From: JAIUNP01 sp020161975
GTDB lineage: Bacteria; Pseudomonadota; Alphaproteobacteria; Rhizobiales; Beijerinckiaceae
Assembly (NCBI GenBank): GCA_036745275.1
Contig: DAIOGK010000006.1
Coordinates: forward strand, 62,001 to 126,000
Reading direction: 5' to 3'
DNA length: 64,000 bases
In this document: positions 1-8,010 of the stretch, one piece after another
How the letters are laid out: every line of letters starts with the position of its first letter
Numbering within the stretch: position 1 is the stretch's first letter
Notes under the pieces: model-generated
Told to the model about the DNA's origin: nothing
Databases searched by the model: none
What the model saw: only the letters and a program-made list of their open reading frames with translations
Translations under genes and position numbers: made by a program

Positions 1-404
1 GGACACGGCCTTATCCCGGCGTGATCGAGGCGCTGGAGACGCTGAAAGCCGAGGGCTGGCGCTTTGCCATCTGCACCAACAAGCTTGAGACGCTATCGGT
101 GAAGCTCGTTGCCGAACTCAGGCTGACCCACTGGTTTGCGGCCAATTGCGGCGGCGATACCTTCTCCTTCAGGAAGCCGGACGCGCGTCACCTCACCGAG
201 ACCATTCGCATGGCAGGCGGGGCGGACATCGCCATCATGGTCGGCGATTCCGAAACGGACGTGACCACCGCGCGCAACGCCGGGCTGCCGGTCATCGGTG
301 TGCCCTTCGGTTACACGCCGGTGCCGATGGTGGACCTGAAACCCGACGTTCTGATCACCGCGTTCAGCCAGCTTGCAGCGGCGGTGCGGTCAATTTCCGC
401 CTAA
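1..404 (+). CDS. HAD-family phosphatase, phosphoglycolate phosphatase-like (5'-truncated)
   Basis: The gene enters from the left edge, so its start is missing; the frame is open from base 3 and ends at a TAA. What remains is the C-terminal two thirds of a HAD hydrolase: the motif II region (ICTNK, threonine/asparagine after a strand), a lysine in FRKPDARHL (motif III) and the acidic motif IV in MVGDSETDVTTARNAG. This arrangement is typical of Gph/PGP enzymes that dephosphorylate 2-phosphoglycolate, but the nucleophile-bearing N-terminus is outside the window, so substrate is inferred only from family resemblance. Its last 15 bases overlap the end of the convergent edd gene. Confidence 0.8.
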   Translation, partial: TRPYPGVIEALETLKAEGWRFAICTNKLETLSVKLVAELRLTHWFAANCGGDTFSFRKPDARHLTETIRMAGGADIAIMVGDSETDVTTARNAGLPVIGVPFGYTPVPMVDLKPDVLITAFSQLAAAVRSISA

Positions 405-2216
405 AAGCCGCGTCCCGAAACTGGCAGCGCCCTGATCTGCCGGCTGAACCACGGCGCGGAAGCTGGCAAAAAGGTCGCGTCCCAGATCGAGCGGCCCGTT
501 GGCAAGGGGCAGAACCGCCGCCTCGCGGGCCGCGAAGGTTTTGGCATCGGCGACCGTCAGAATGCCCGCTTCGGTGTCCACCGTCACAACATCGCCATCA
601 CGCAGACGCGCGAGCGGCCCCCCCATCGCTGCTTCCGGCACAACATGCAGCGCTGACAAAACCTTGCCTGAGGCACCGGACAGCCGCCCGTCCGTGACCA
701 GCGCCACCCGGTGGCCGCGATCCTGGATGAGGCCCAGCATCGGCATCAGCGAATGGAGTTCGGGCATTCCGTTGGCTTTGGGACCCTGAAAGCGCACCAC
801 AACAACGACATCGCGGTTGAGCTGCCCGGCTCGGAAGGCTTCCTCGACCTTTTCAGGATCATCAAACACCGCCGCTGCTGCGGTCAGGCTGCGGTACTCG
901 GGCTTGACGGCGGAGGCCTTGACCACCGCCGTGCCCAGCGCCCCCTTCACCACGGCCAGCCCGCCGTTGGCTTCGAAGGGCGCGGCAACTGTGCGGATGA
1001 TCGTGGGATGTTCGCCGGCTGCGGGCGCATCCCGCCAGCCGAGTTCCCGTCCCATCATGAAGGGTTCGCGCAGATGATCGGCGAGACCGTGGCCCGCTAC
1101 TGTCTCGATATCGACATGCAGCAGGCCGGCGCCGGCCAGTTCCGCCATCACGCTGGCGATGCCGCCCACGGCCTGGAACTGGTTCACGTCCGCCGCGCCG
1201 TTGGGGTAGACGCGGGCGAGCAGCGGCACCGCCTCGCCGATGGCGGCGAAATCCTCAAGCGTGATCAGGATGCCGGCAGCCCTCGCCATCGCCACGAGGT
1301 GGATGAGGTGGTTGGTGGAACCGCCCGTCGCGTTGAGGCCGATCATCGCGTTCACGATGGAACGGGCATCGATCATTTCGCCGACACCCAGGCCATCCTT
1401 CGTGCGGGCCAGTGCCAGATCGACCGCGCGCGCGGTCAGCGCATCGCGCAACGGTGTACCCGGTGGCACGAAGGCCGCGCCGGGCACATGCAGGCCCATG
1501 AATTCCATCATCATCTGGTTGGAATTGGCCGTGCCGTAGAAGGTACAGGTGCCCGGCGCGTGATAGCTTTTCATCTCGGAGGCGAGCAGCGCATCCCGTC
1601 CCACCGTGCCCGCCGCATATTCCTTGCGCACGCGCACCTTCTCATCATTGGACAGACCAGACGGCATCGGCCCCGCCGGCACGAACACCGCCGGCAAGTG
1701 GCCGAAGGTGAGCGCGCCGATGACCAGACCCGGCACGATCTTGTCACACACCCCGAGAAACAGCCCCGCATCGAAGACATTGTGGCTGAGGGAAACCGCC
1801 GTCGCCATGGCGATGACATCGCGCGAGAACAGGCTCATCTCCATGCCCGGCTGGCCCTGCGTCACGCCATCGCACATGGCGGGAACGCCGCCCGCAACCT
1901 GTGCCGTCGCGCCCTTTTTGCGCGCGGCCTCGCGGATCAGTGCGGGATAGGTCTCATAGGGCTGGTGGGCAGAGAGCATATCATTATAGGCCGTGACGAT
2001 GCCGATGTTCGGTGCCTCGCCGCCGGCCACGCGCGCCTTGTCGAGCACGGAACAGGCCGCCGCCGCATGGGCGATGTTGCCGCAGGAGAGCGCCCGGCGC
2101 GGCGGGTGGTGCGCGCGGGTAAACGCGATACGCGCCAGGTACTCCTCCCGCGTCTTGCCGCTGCGCCTTGCAATCTCGTTGGTTACGGCAGCGATGCGGG
2201 TGTCTAGTTTTGTCAT
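390..2216 (-). CDS. edd: Phosphogluconate dehydratase (Entner-Doudoroff)
   Basis: Dehydrates 6-phosphogluconate to 2-keto-3-deoxy-6-phosphogluconate in the cytoplasm. The 608-residue product matches the usual Edd length (about 600) when started at the ATG giving MTKLD; a longer reading to 2369 adds 51 residues without family character. The IlvD/Edd Fe-S motifs are present: CDGVTQGQPG around residue 115 and GVCDKIVPG around residue 157, and the N-terminus has the NIGIVTAYNDM segment followed by HQPYE. No eda, zwf or pgl is adjacent, so the pathway partners must lie elsewhere. The gene runs head-to-tail-overlapping with the phosphatase and is divergent from the monooxygenase gene. Confidence 0.93.
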   Translation of the reverse strand: MTKLDTRIAAVTNEIARRSGKTREEYLARIAFTRAHHPPRRALSCGNIAHAAAACSVLDKARVAGGEAPNIGIVTAYNDMLSAHQPYETYPALIREAARKKGATAQVAGGVPAMCDGVTQGQPGMEMSLFSRDVIAMATAVSLSHNVFDAGLFLGVCDKIVPGLVIGALTFGHLPAVFVPAGPMPSGLSNDEKVRVRKEYAAGTVGRDALLASEMKSYHAPGTCTFYGTANSNQMMMEFMGLHVPGAAFVPPGTPLRDALTARAVDLALARTKDGLGVGEMIDARSIVNAMIGLNATGGSTNHLIHLVAMARAAGILITLEDFAAIGEAVPLLARVYPNGAADVNQFQAVGGIASVMAELAGAGLLHVDIETVAGHGLADHLREPFMMGRELGWRDAPAAGEHPTIIRTVAAPFEANGGLAVVKGALGTAVVKASAVKPEYRSLTAAAAVFDDPEKVEEAFRAGQLNRDVVVVVRFQGPKANGMPELHSLMPMLGLIQDRGHRVALVTDGRLSGASGKVLSALHVVPEAAMGGPLARLRDGDVVTVDTEAGILTVADAKTFAAREAAVLPLANGPLDLGRDLFASFRAVVQPADQGAASFGTRLLGGN

Positions 2217-2367
2217 GGGGGGATCCGGCCTGATGCGACGTTGCGACGAAAGTAGAGTCGCGCCCGGTGTTTGCCAAGGCATCAGTTGACGGAGCAGAAA
2301 GCGGGTGGATTCAGCCTTGCAAAGTGCTGCACCTCTGGCCACCCTGTCGATCTGATCGGGAGGGACC

Positions 2368-4038
2368 ATGAGACCGGCCGGGCGCGGAGACCTTGATTCG
2401 CTCTATTTCACCTATCCCAAGTTCGCCGCACGGCGCGTGGCCGAGCAGGATGGTGCCCACCCGATCCATCCGGTCGTCATTGTCGGCGCCGGTCCTGTGG
2501 GCATGACAGCGGCGCTGTCGCTGGCGCGGCATGGTGTCCGCTCGGTGCTGGTCGACAACAAGGATACTTTCAACGATGGCAGCCGCGCCACCTGCATCGC
2601 GCGCCCGAGTTTCCAGATTTTCCAGCAGATCGGCGCCGTCGAGCCGTTTCTCGAAAAGTCGCTCGGCTGGACGCGCGGGCGCAGTTACTATCGCGGTTCG
2701 GAGATTTTCCGGCTGGTGATGCCGCACGCTGACAGCGAGCGCTTTCTGCCGATGTACAATCTCCAGCAGCAATATACCGAGCAATTTCTCTACGATGCCT
2801 GCGCAGCGCAGCCGGATCTGATCGAATTTCGCTGGCAGAGCGAAGTCACCGGCATTGAGACGCGGGCGGATGGCGCGACGCTGACCGTGGCCACCCCCAC
2901 CGGCGATTATCCGCTCGCGGCGCGCTACGTTCTGGCCGCAGACGGCGCCCGCAGCGCCATCCGCACGTTGCTCGGCCTCCGACTTCAGGGCACCAATTAT
3001 GCCGGGCGCTACGTTATCGCCGACGTGCAGATGGAGCATGATTTCCCCACCGAGCGCCGGGCCTTCTTCGAGCCGAAGGGCAACCCCGGCGGCACAGTGC
3101 TGATGCACAAGCAGCCCGACAACATCTGGCGGGTCGATTACCAGTTGAAGCCAGGCGAGACGCCGGAAGAAGCAACGCGCGAGGAGAACATCCGTGCCCG
3201 CGTCGGTGCGATACTCGACGACATCGGTCATCGGGGCCCCTGGGACCTCGAATGGTGGAGTATTTATACCGCCAATACGCTCTGCCTCGACGACTACCGG
3301 CACGGGCCGGTGCTGTTCATCGGCGATTCGGGACATATCGTGCCGATTTTCGGGGTGCGCGGGCTCAATAACGGCCTGGCGGACGCCCACAACGCCGGCT
3401 GGAAGCTTGCCTATGTGCTGAAGGGGCTGGCCGATGAAAAGCTGCTCGACAGCTACAGCCCCGAGCGGCGCGGCGCGACGCTGGATGTCTTTGCCAACGC
3501 CACCAAGTCGACCCGCTTCATGACGCCGCCATCGCGCGGCTGGGCGCTGGTGCGCGAAGCCGTGCTGTCGCTGGCACTGCGCGAGGATTTCGCCAAGGAA
3601 TTCGCCAATCCGCGCCAGATGACGGCCTATACCTATTCTGACAGTCCGCTGACGCGGTTTGCCGCGCGTGACGGGGACTTTGACGGCGGAGCAGTCTGCG
3701 GCGCGGCCTCGCCCAATGCGCCGCTTGACGATGGCAGCTTCCTGCTCGACCATGCCGGCAAGGGCTTTGTCGGCCTGTTCTTCTGCGCGCGTGAAAAGGA
3801 CGCGCCCACGACGCTGATCGAAGCCCTGCGGAAGGCCGATCCAGCCTTCACCGCGCTCGTGATTACGGCGGAAGGCGGGCGCCTTGCCGATCCGCAAGGT
3901 GCGATTGCGCGCATCTTTGCAGCGAAGACCGGTTCAGCCTATCTGCTGCGACCCGATCTGCATGTCGCGGGCCGCTGGCTGACACTCGATGCCGGCGAGA
4001 TGACCGCGGCGCTGGCAACTTGTCTGGGGAAGAACTGA
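2368..4038 (+). CDS. FAD-dependent aromatic-ring monooxygenase (PheA/TfdB/MhpA type)
   Basis: A 556-residue class A flavoprotein hydroxylase. It has the Rossmann GAGPVG at residues 40-45, the DG motif (LAADGARS, about 192) and the FAD ribityl-binding GD motif (LFIGDSGH, about 319) followed by the conserved VRGLNNGLADAHN stretch. Such enzymes insert one oxygen atom into phenolic substrates using NAD(P)H; MhpA-like 3-(3-hydroxyphenyl)propionate hydroxylases are the closest named group I recognise, but the substrate cannot be read from sequence. The ATG follows a strong GGGAGGG site. The next small gene starts inside its stop codon (TGATG), so the two are translationally coupled. Confidence 0.85.
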   Translation: MRPAGRGDLDSLYFTYPKFAARRVAEQDGAHPIHPVVIVGAGPVGMTAALSLARHGVRSVLVDNKDTFNDGSRATCIARPSFQIFQQIGAVEPFLEKSLGWTRGRSYYRGSEIFRLVMPHADSERFLPMYNLQQQYTEQFLYDACAAQPDLIEFRWQSEVTGIETRADGATLTVATPTGDYPLAARYVLAADGARSAIRTLLGLRLQGTNYAGRYVIADVQMEHDFPTERRAFFEPKGNPGGTVLMHKQPDNIWRVDYQLKPGETPEEATREENIRARVGAILDDIGHRGPWDLEWWSIYTANTLCLDDYRHGPVLFIGDSGHIVPIFGVRGLNNGLADAHNAGWKLAYVLKGLADEKLLDSYSPERRGATLDVFANATKSTRFMTPPSRGWALVREAVLSLALREDFAKEFANPRQMTAYTYSDSPLTRFAARDGDFDGGAVCGAASPNAPLDDGSFLLDHAGKGFVGLFFCAREKDAPTTLIEALRKADPAFTALVITAEGGRLADPQGAIARIFAAKTGSAYLLRPDLHVAGRWLTLDAGEMTAALATCLGKN

Positions 4039-4250
4039 TGGCGGACCTGCCTTTTGCCGATCTCGAAATCGCTTATGAGCGCCTTGCCGAGGCGCTGGAT
4101 CTTGCCGGCCCCGCCAACGAAGCGCTGTTCCTCACCAAGCTGGCGCTGCTTCATGTGCAGCGTAGCGGCAATCTGCCGGCTTTTCTCAACGCCGTCGATG
4201 CGGCGCTGCGAGACCTGCCGGCGTCGCCCCCTTCCAGCGCGTCGGGATGA
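4038..4250 (+). CDS. Small DUF2783-like protein coupled to the monooxygenase
   Basis: A 70-residue acidic protein beginning at the ATG that overlaps the monooxygenase stop; an earlier in-frame start (4020) would lie wholly inside the upstream gene. The predicted helices around AYERLAEALDLAGPANEALF and a following LTKLALLHV segment resemble DUF2783, a family of small proteins encoded beside flavin monooxygenases. No catalytic motif is visible. A role as an accessory or regulatory subunit of the hydroxylase is an inference from the coupling only. Confidence 0.7.
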   Translation: MADLPFADLEIAYERLAEALDLAGPANEALFLTKLALLHVQRSGNLPAFLNAVDAALRDLPASPPSSASG

Positions 4251-4293
4251 CGCCGAAGGCCCCTTCGTTGTTGGCGGCGCGTTCAGGGCCGCT

Positions 4294-4384
4294 CGTCATG
4301 GTCCGGCTTGCGGTGGTGTGCCGCAAGTGCCTCATTTCAACCTGATGTTCTGACGTGGATGGCCCGCCTTCGCGGACCATGACG
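4294..4384. repeat. Nested inverted repeat in a convergent intergenic region
   Basis: Two perfect 12-base arms (CGTCATGGTCCG at 4294-4305 and its complement at 4373-4384) enclose 67 bases. Inside is a second perfect hairpin, CTTGCGG, a 7-base loop and CCGCAAG (4307-4327). It sits between the stop codons of two convergent genes, so it could act as a bidirectional terminator, although neither side has a T-run. It could also be a small mobile-element relic or a structured RNA. Only the pairing is seen. Confidence 0.6.
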
Positions 4385-4407
4385 TGAAAGCGTGGCGGCG
4401 GCGGCGC

Positions 4408-5277
4408 TTAGCGCTCCAGCCGTGCCATCAGGCTGGAAGTATCCCAGCGCTTGCCGCCCATTTTCTGCACTTCTGCATAGAACTGGTCGACCAGCGCGGT
4501 TACGGGCAGATTGGCGCCGTTGCGGCGGGATTCATCCAGCACGATGGCGAGATCCTTGCGCATCCAGTCAACCGCGAAACCGAAATCGTACTTGCCCTGG
4601 TTCATCGTCTTGCCGCGATTTTCCATCTGCCAGGAGCCGGCAGCGCCTTTGGAGATGACATCGAGCACGGCCTCCATGTCGAGGCCGGCCTTCTTGCCGA
4701 AGTGGACCCCCTCGGCGAGGCCCTGCACCAGCCCCGCAATGCAGATCTGGTTGACCATCTTGGTCAACTGGCCGGCACCGGGCGCGCCAAGGCGACGGCA
4801 GGCACGGGCAAAGGCCATGATCACCGGCTCAACAGTCGCGTAGGGTTCGGCATCGCCGCCGCACATCACCGTGAGAACGCCGTTCTCGGCGCCCGCCTGC
4901 CCGCCCGAGACCGGCGCATCGATGAAATGAAAGCCGCGCTTTTGCGCTTCTGCGTAGAGCTCGCGTGCAACAGCCGCGCTTGCGGTCGTGTTATCGACGA
5001 AGATTGCGCCCTTCTTCATGCCGTGGAAGGCGCCATCGGCGCCGATGGTGACAGCGCGAAGATCATCGTCGTTGCCGACACAACAGAACACAAAATCCTG
5101 CCCCTCGGCGGCGGCCTTTGGCGTCGGCGCCGATTTTCCGCCGAACTCTGCGGTCCATTTGGCGGATTTGGCCGCACTGCGGTTGTAGACCGTCAGATCA
5201 TGGCCACCCTTGTTCTTAAGATGGCCGGCCATCGGATAACCCATCACGCCCAGCCCCAAAAACGCAACCTTCGCCAT
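4408..5277 (-). CDS. 3-hydroxyisobutyrate dehydrogenase-family oxidoreductase (MmsB/GarR type)
   Basis: A 289-residue NAD(P)-dependent beta-hydroxyacid dehydrogenase. Visible are the Rossmann GLGVMG at residues 8-13, the substrate-binding DAPVSGG segment, and the GAGQLTKMVNQ helix with the catalytic lysine. Members oxidise 3-hydroxyisobutyrate (valine catabolism) or reduce tartronate semialdehyde (glyoxylate/galactarate pathways); the sequence does not decide which. I chose the second ATG because GGAGCGG lies immediately upstream of it; the first (5289) adds four residues. Its promoter region holds two FadR/GntR-like operator sequences. Confidence 0.85.
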   Translation of the reverse strand: MAKVAFLGLGVMGYPMAGHLKNKGGHDLTVYNRSAAKSAKWTAEFGGKSAPTPKAAAEGQDFVFCCVGNDDDLRAVTIGADGAFHGMKKGAIFVDNTTASAAVARELYAEAQKRGFHFIDAPVSGGQAGAENGVLTVMCGGDAEPYATVEPVIMAFARACRRLGAPGAGQLTKMVNQICIAGLVQGLAEGVHFGKKAGLDMEAVLDVISKGAAGSWQMENRGKTMNQGKYDFGFAVDWMRKDLAIVLDESRRNGANLPVTALVDQFYAEVQKMGGKRWDTSSLMARLER

Positions 5278-5306
5278 TGTCCGCTCCATGTTCGCCGTGC
5301 CGGCAG

Positions 5307-5317
5307 TTGTATGACAA
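5307..5317. promoter_or_regulatory. Candidate GntR/FadR-family operator, copy 1
   Basis: The sequence TTGTATGACAA fits the FadR-subfamily consensus TNGT-N3-ACNA and has palindromic TTGT/ACAA arms. It lies 30 bases upstream of the dehydrogenase start and repeats 67 bases further on. No regulator gene is adjacent. Confidence 0.5.
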
Positions 5318-5373
5318 GCTCATTAGGCTGTCCGACGCCCAAGATAAAGGGGCGCGCGCGCCGCAATAGCCCG

Positions 5374-5384
5374 TTGTGTGACAA
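5374..5384. promoter_or_regulatory. Candidate GntR/FadR-family operator, copy 2
   Basis: TTGTGTGACAA differs from copy 1 at one central base. It lies 86 bases upstream of the mrp start in the same divergent region, so the pair could control the dehydrogenase gene, mrp, or both. The 67-base spacing between copies is about six helical turns. Confidence 0.5.
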
Positions 5385-5469
5385 AATTTCTTTTCCATCC
5401 CCTCAACCCACGGCATAGGGTGCGGCGCGGAAGCCGGGCTTTTCACCCGGTCACGTTCAGGAGCCTTCG

Positions 5470-6585
5470 ATGAGCCAGCAGGATGCCATCCTCGCCGCCC
5501 TTGCCAGAATTGCCGGGCCGGACGGAACAACACCGCTTCCACAATCGGGGGCGCTGTCGGCGATCACGGTGGCGGCGGGCAAGGCGTATTTCTCCATCGC
5601 GGTCGATCCGGCCAGGGCCGGCGCCATGGAGCCGATGCGCAAGGCTGCCGAGCAGGCCGCCGCAGCCGTTGCAGGGCTCAAGGGCGCGGTCGTGACCCTG
5701 ACGGCGGACAAGGCGCCGGCGCCTGCCGCTACGGCTGCCCAGCCGCAATCGGGAAAACGCGCACCGCATGGCGTCAAGCTGGAGGTTCCCGGCGTCAAGC
5801 ACATCATCGCGGTGGCGAGTGGCAAGGGCGGCGTCGGCAAGTCGACGACTTCGGTCAATCTGGCGCTGGCACTGCAACGGCTGGGGCAGAAGGTCGGCGT
5901 TCTCGATGCGGATATCTATGGCCCGTCGATGCCCAAGCTGCTCGGCATCAAGGGCCGCCCCACGATGGGCGAGAACAAGATGCTCCGGCCCATGGAAGGT
6001 TATGGCCTCAAGGTCATGTCCATCGGCTTTCTTGTGGACGAGGACAGCGCGATGATCTGGCGCGGACCGATGGTGATGGGCGCGCTGCAACAGATGCTGC
6101 GCGAGGTTGCCTGGGGCGACCTTGACGTTCTGGTGGTGGATATGCCGCCGGGCACAGGTGATGCGCAACTGACCATGGCGCAGAACGTGCCGCTTGCCGG
6201 GGCTGTGATCGTTTCCACCCCGCAGGATCTTGCGCTGATTGATGCGCGGCGCGGGGTTGCCATGTTCCGTAAGGTTGATGTGCCCATTCTCGGTGTGGTC
6301 GAGAATATGGCCACGTTCGTCTGCCCCAACTGCGGCGCAACGCACGACATCTTCGGCCATGGCGGTGCACGCAAGGAAGCGGAGCGGATCGGCGCCCCCT
6401 TCCTCGGCGAAGTGCCGCTGGCCATGACGATCCGCGAGAAATCCGATGCCGGGCGCCCTATCGTGGTGACTGAACCCGATGGTCCCCATGCGGCGGCCTA
6501 CATGACCATCGCGCGTGGCGTGCTTGAACGACTGCACGCGGGAGCGGGACAGAGGAAAACACCCTCCATCATCTTCGATCACTAA
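5470..6585 (+). CDS. apbC: Mrp/ApbC-type Fe-S cluster carrier ATPase
   Basis: A 371-residue MRP-family P-loop protein that binds and transfers [4Fe-4S] clusters to apoproteins. The N-terminal 80 residues resemble the MIP18/DUF59 domain, followed by an Ala/Pro linker, the deviant Walker A GKGGVGKS at residues 118-125, DMPPGTGD around 224-231, and the CxxC pair at 285/288 that holds the bridging cluster at the dimer interface. A GGAG site precedes the ATG. It is transcribed away from the dehydrogenase gene and followed by a separate TRAP locus. Confidence 0.93.
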   Translation: MSQQDAILAALARIAGPDGTTPLPQSGALSAITVAAGKAYFSIAVDPARAGAMEPMRKAAEQAAAAVAGLKGAVVTLTADKAPAPAATAAQPQSGKRAPHGVKLEVPGVKHIIAVASGKGGVGKSTTSVNLALALQRLGQKVGVLDADIYGPSMPKLLGIKGRPTMGENKMLRPMEGYGLKVMSIGFLVDEDSAMIWRGPMVMGALQQMLREVAWGDLDVLVVDMPPGTGDAQLTMAQNVPLAGAVIVSTPQDLALIDARRGVAMFRKVDVPILGVVENMATFVCPNCGATHDIFGHGGARKEAERIGAPFLGEVPLAMTIREKSDAGRPIVVTEPDGPHAAAYMTIARGVLERLHAGAGQRKTPSIIFDH

Positions 6586-6754
6586 TGAAAACGGGCCATA
6601 TTCACTGCTTTTTTAGAAAAAATTCCACGATGCCGGGCCGTTAACGCAAAAAATCCATTGCGTGACCGCGCGCATCCGCGCTTTAACAATCACACAATGC
6701 AGGAGGGAGCCTGCGCTGTCATCTCGCATAAAAAATGTCTTTGGAGGACAAAGA

Positions 6755-7843
6755 ATGAAGCGTCGTCAGTTTCTCACCGCCGGCGCGGCTCTTGGCGCAT
6801 CCGCCGTTGCCGCACCCGCGATTGCCCAGTCCAGCCCGGAAGTGAAATGGCGTCTGACGTCGAGCTTCCCGAAGTCGCTCGACACCATCTATGGCGCGTC
6901 CGACGTCCTCGCCAAGTATGTGTCTGAGGCGACCGACGGCAAGTTCCAGATCCAGGTGTTTGCGGCGGGCGAAATCGTCCCCGGCCTTCAGGCTGCCGAC
7001 GCTGCCAGCACGGGCACGGTCGAGGTGTGCCACACGGCACCGTATTACTATGTCGGCAAGGATCCGACCTGGGCTTTCGGAACCGCCGTTCCCTTCGGCC
7101 TCAACGCACGCCAGCAGAACGCGTGGATGATGCACGGCGGCGGTATGCAGCTGATGAACGAGTTCTATGCCAAATCGAATCTTATCGGCTTCCTCGGCGG
7201 CAACACGGGCTGCCAGATGGGTGGCTGGTTCCGCAAGGAAATCAAGACGGCCGCTGATCTCTCGGGCCTCAAGATGCGCATCGGCGGCTTTGCCGGCCAG
7301 GTGCTGACCAAGCTCGGTGGCGTGCCGCAGCAGATCGCCGGCGGCGACATCTATCCGGCGCTCGAAAAGGGCACGATCGACGGCGCCGAATGGGTCGGCC
7401 CCTACGATGACCAGAAGCTCGGCTTCAACAAGGTCGCGCCGTACTACTACTATCCGGGCTGGTGGGAAGGTGGCGCCATGCTGTCGTTCCTGACCAACCT
7501 CGAGAAGTTCAACGCCCTGCCGAAGAACTACAAGGCGATCTTCGAGGCTGCCGCTCATGTCGCGAACACCGACATGCAGGCCAAGTATGACGCCAAGAAC
7601 CCGGCTGCCCTGATCGATCTCGTGCGCAACGGCGGCGCCCAGCTCCGCGCTTATCCGCAGGAAGTCATGGAAGCCTGCTACAAGTCGGCCAACGAAGTCT
7701 ATAACGAGACCAACGCGAAGAATGCGGCCTTCAAGAAGGTCTATGATTCGCACATGGGCTTCCGCAACGACGGTTATCTCTGGTGGCAGATTGCGGAATA
7801 CACCTTCGACAACTTCATGATCCGCTCGCGCCAGCGCGGCTAA
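6755..7843 (+). CDS. dctP: TRAP transporter substrate-binding protein, copy 1
   Basis: A 362-residue periplasmic binding protein of the FcbT1/TakP (COG4663) branch of the TRAP family. It starts MKRRQFL with a twin-arginine-like signal and a likely cleavage after AIA (residues 22-24). The conserved FAAGEIVPG, WMHGGGMQLMNEF and ALEKGTIDGAEWVGPYDD segments form the ligand cleft; relatives bind 2-oxo acids such as pyruvate, so an organic acid is the likely ligand. The start is fixed by TTGGAGG seven bases upstream; the earlier in-frame start lacks one. It is a tandem duplicate of the next gene. Confidence 0.92.
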   Translation: MKRRQFLTAGAALGASAVAAPAIAQSSPEVKWRLTSSFPKSLDTIYGASDVLAKYVSEATDGKFQIQVFAAGEIVPGLQAADAASTGTVEVCHTAPYYYVGKDPTWAFGTAVPFGLNARQQNAWMMHGGGMQLMNEFYAKSNLIGFLGGNTGCQMGGWFRKEIKTAADLSGLKMRIGGFAGQVLTKLGGVPQQIAGGDIYPALEKGTIDGAEWVGPYDDQKLGFNKVAPYYYYPGWWEGGAMLSFLTNLEKFNALPKNYKAIFEAAAHVANTDMQAKYDAKNPAALIDLVRNGGAQLRAYPQEVMEACYKSANEVYNETNAKNAAFKKVYDSHMGFRNDGYLWWQIAEYTFDNFMIRSRQRG

Positions 7844-7863
7844 ACGATCAGCAATTGTCATGG

Positions 7864-7890
7864 AAACGGCGCCTTCGGGCGCCGTTTTTT
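7864..7890 (+). terminator. Rho-independent terminator of dctP copy 1
   Basis: A perfect 10-base stem AAACGGCGCC with a TTCG loop, running into a T tract, 20 bases after the stop. The same stem recurs after copy 2. Confidence 0.93.
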
Positions 7891-8010
7891 GTTTGGGATC
7901 AATTATTTTTGACAGTGGCGCTTCGAGCTTGAAACGAACGCGCCCGCTACTAGTCTGGGCCCGCGCGTGCCGGGAAACTGGCGCCGCGATCAACAATTTT
8001 GGAGTTTGCT

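Noticed and set aside
711..2207. A 498-codon plus-strand open frame opposite edd
   Set aside because: Antisense to an unmistakable dehydratase, with His/Arg-rich composition and no domain.
2311..3897. A 528-codon minus-strand open frame opposite the monooxygenase
   Set aside because: The plus strand carries the FAD motifs; the minus product is Arg/Gly-rich with no motif.
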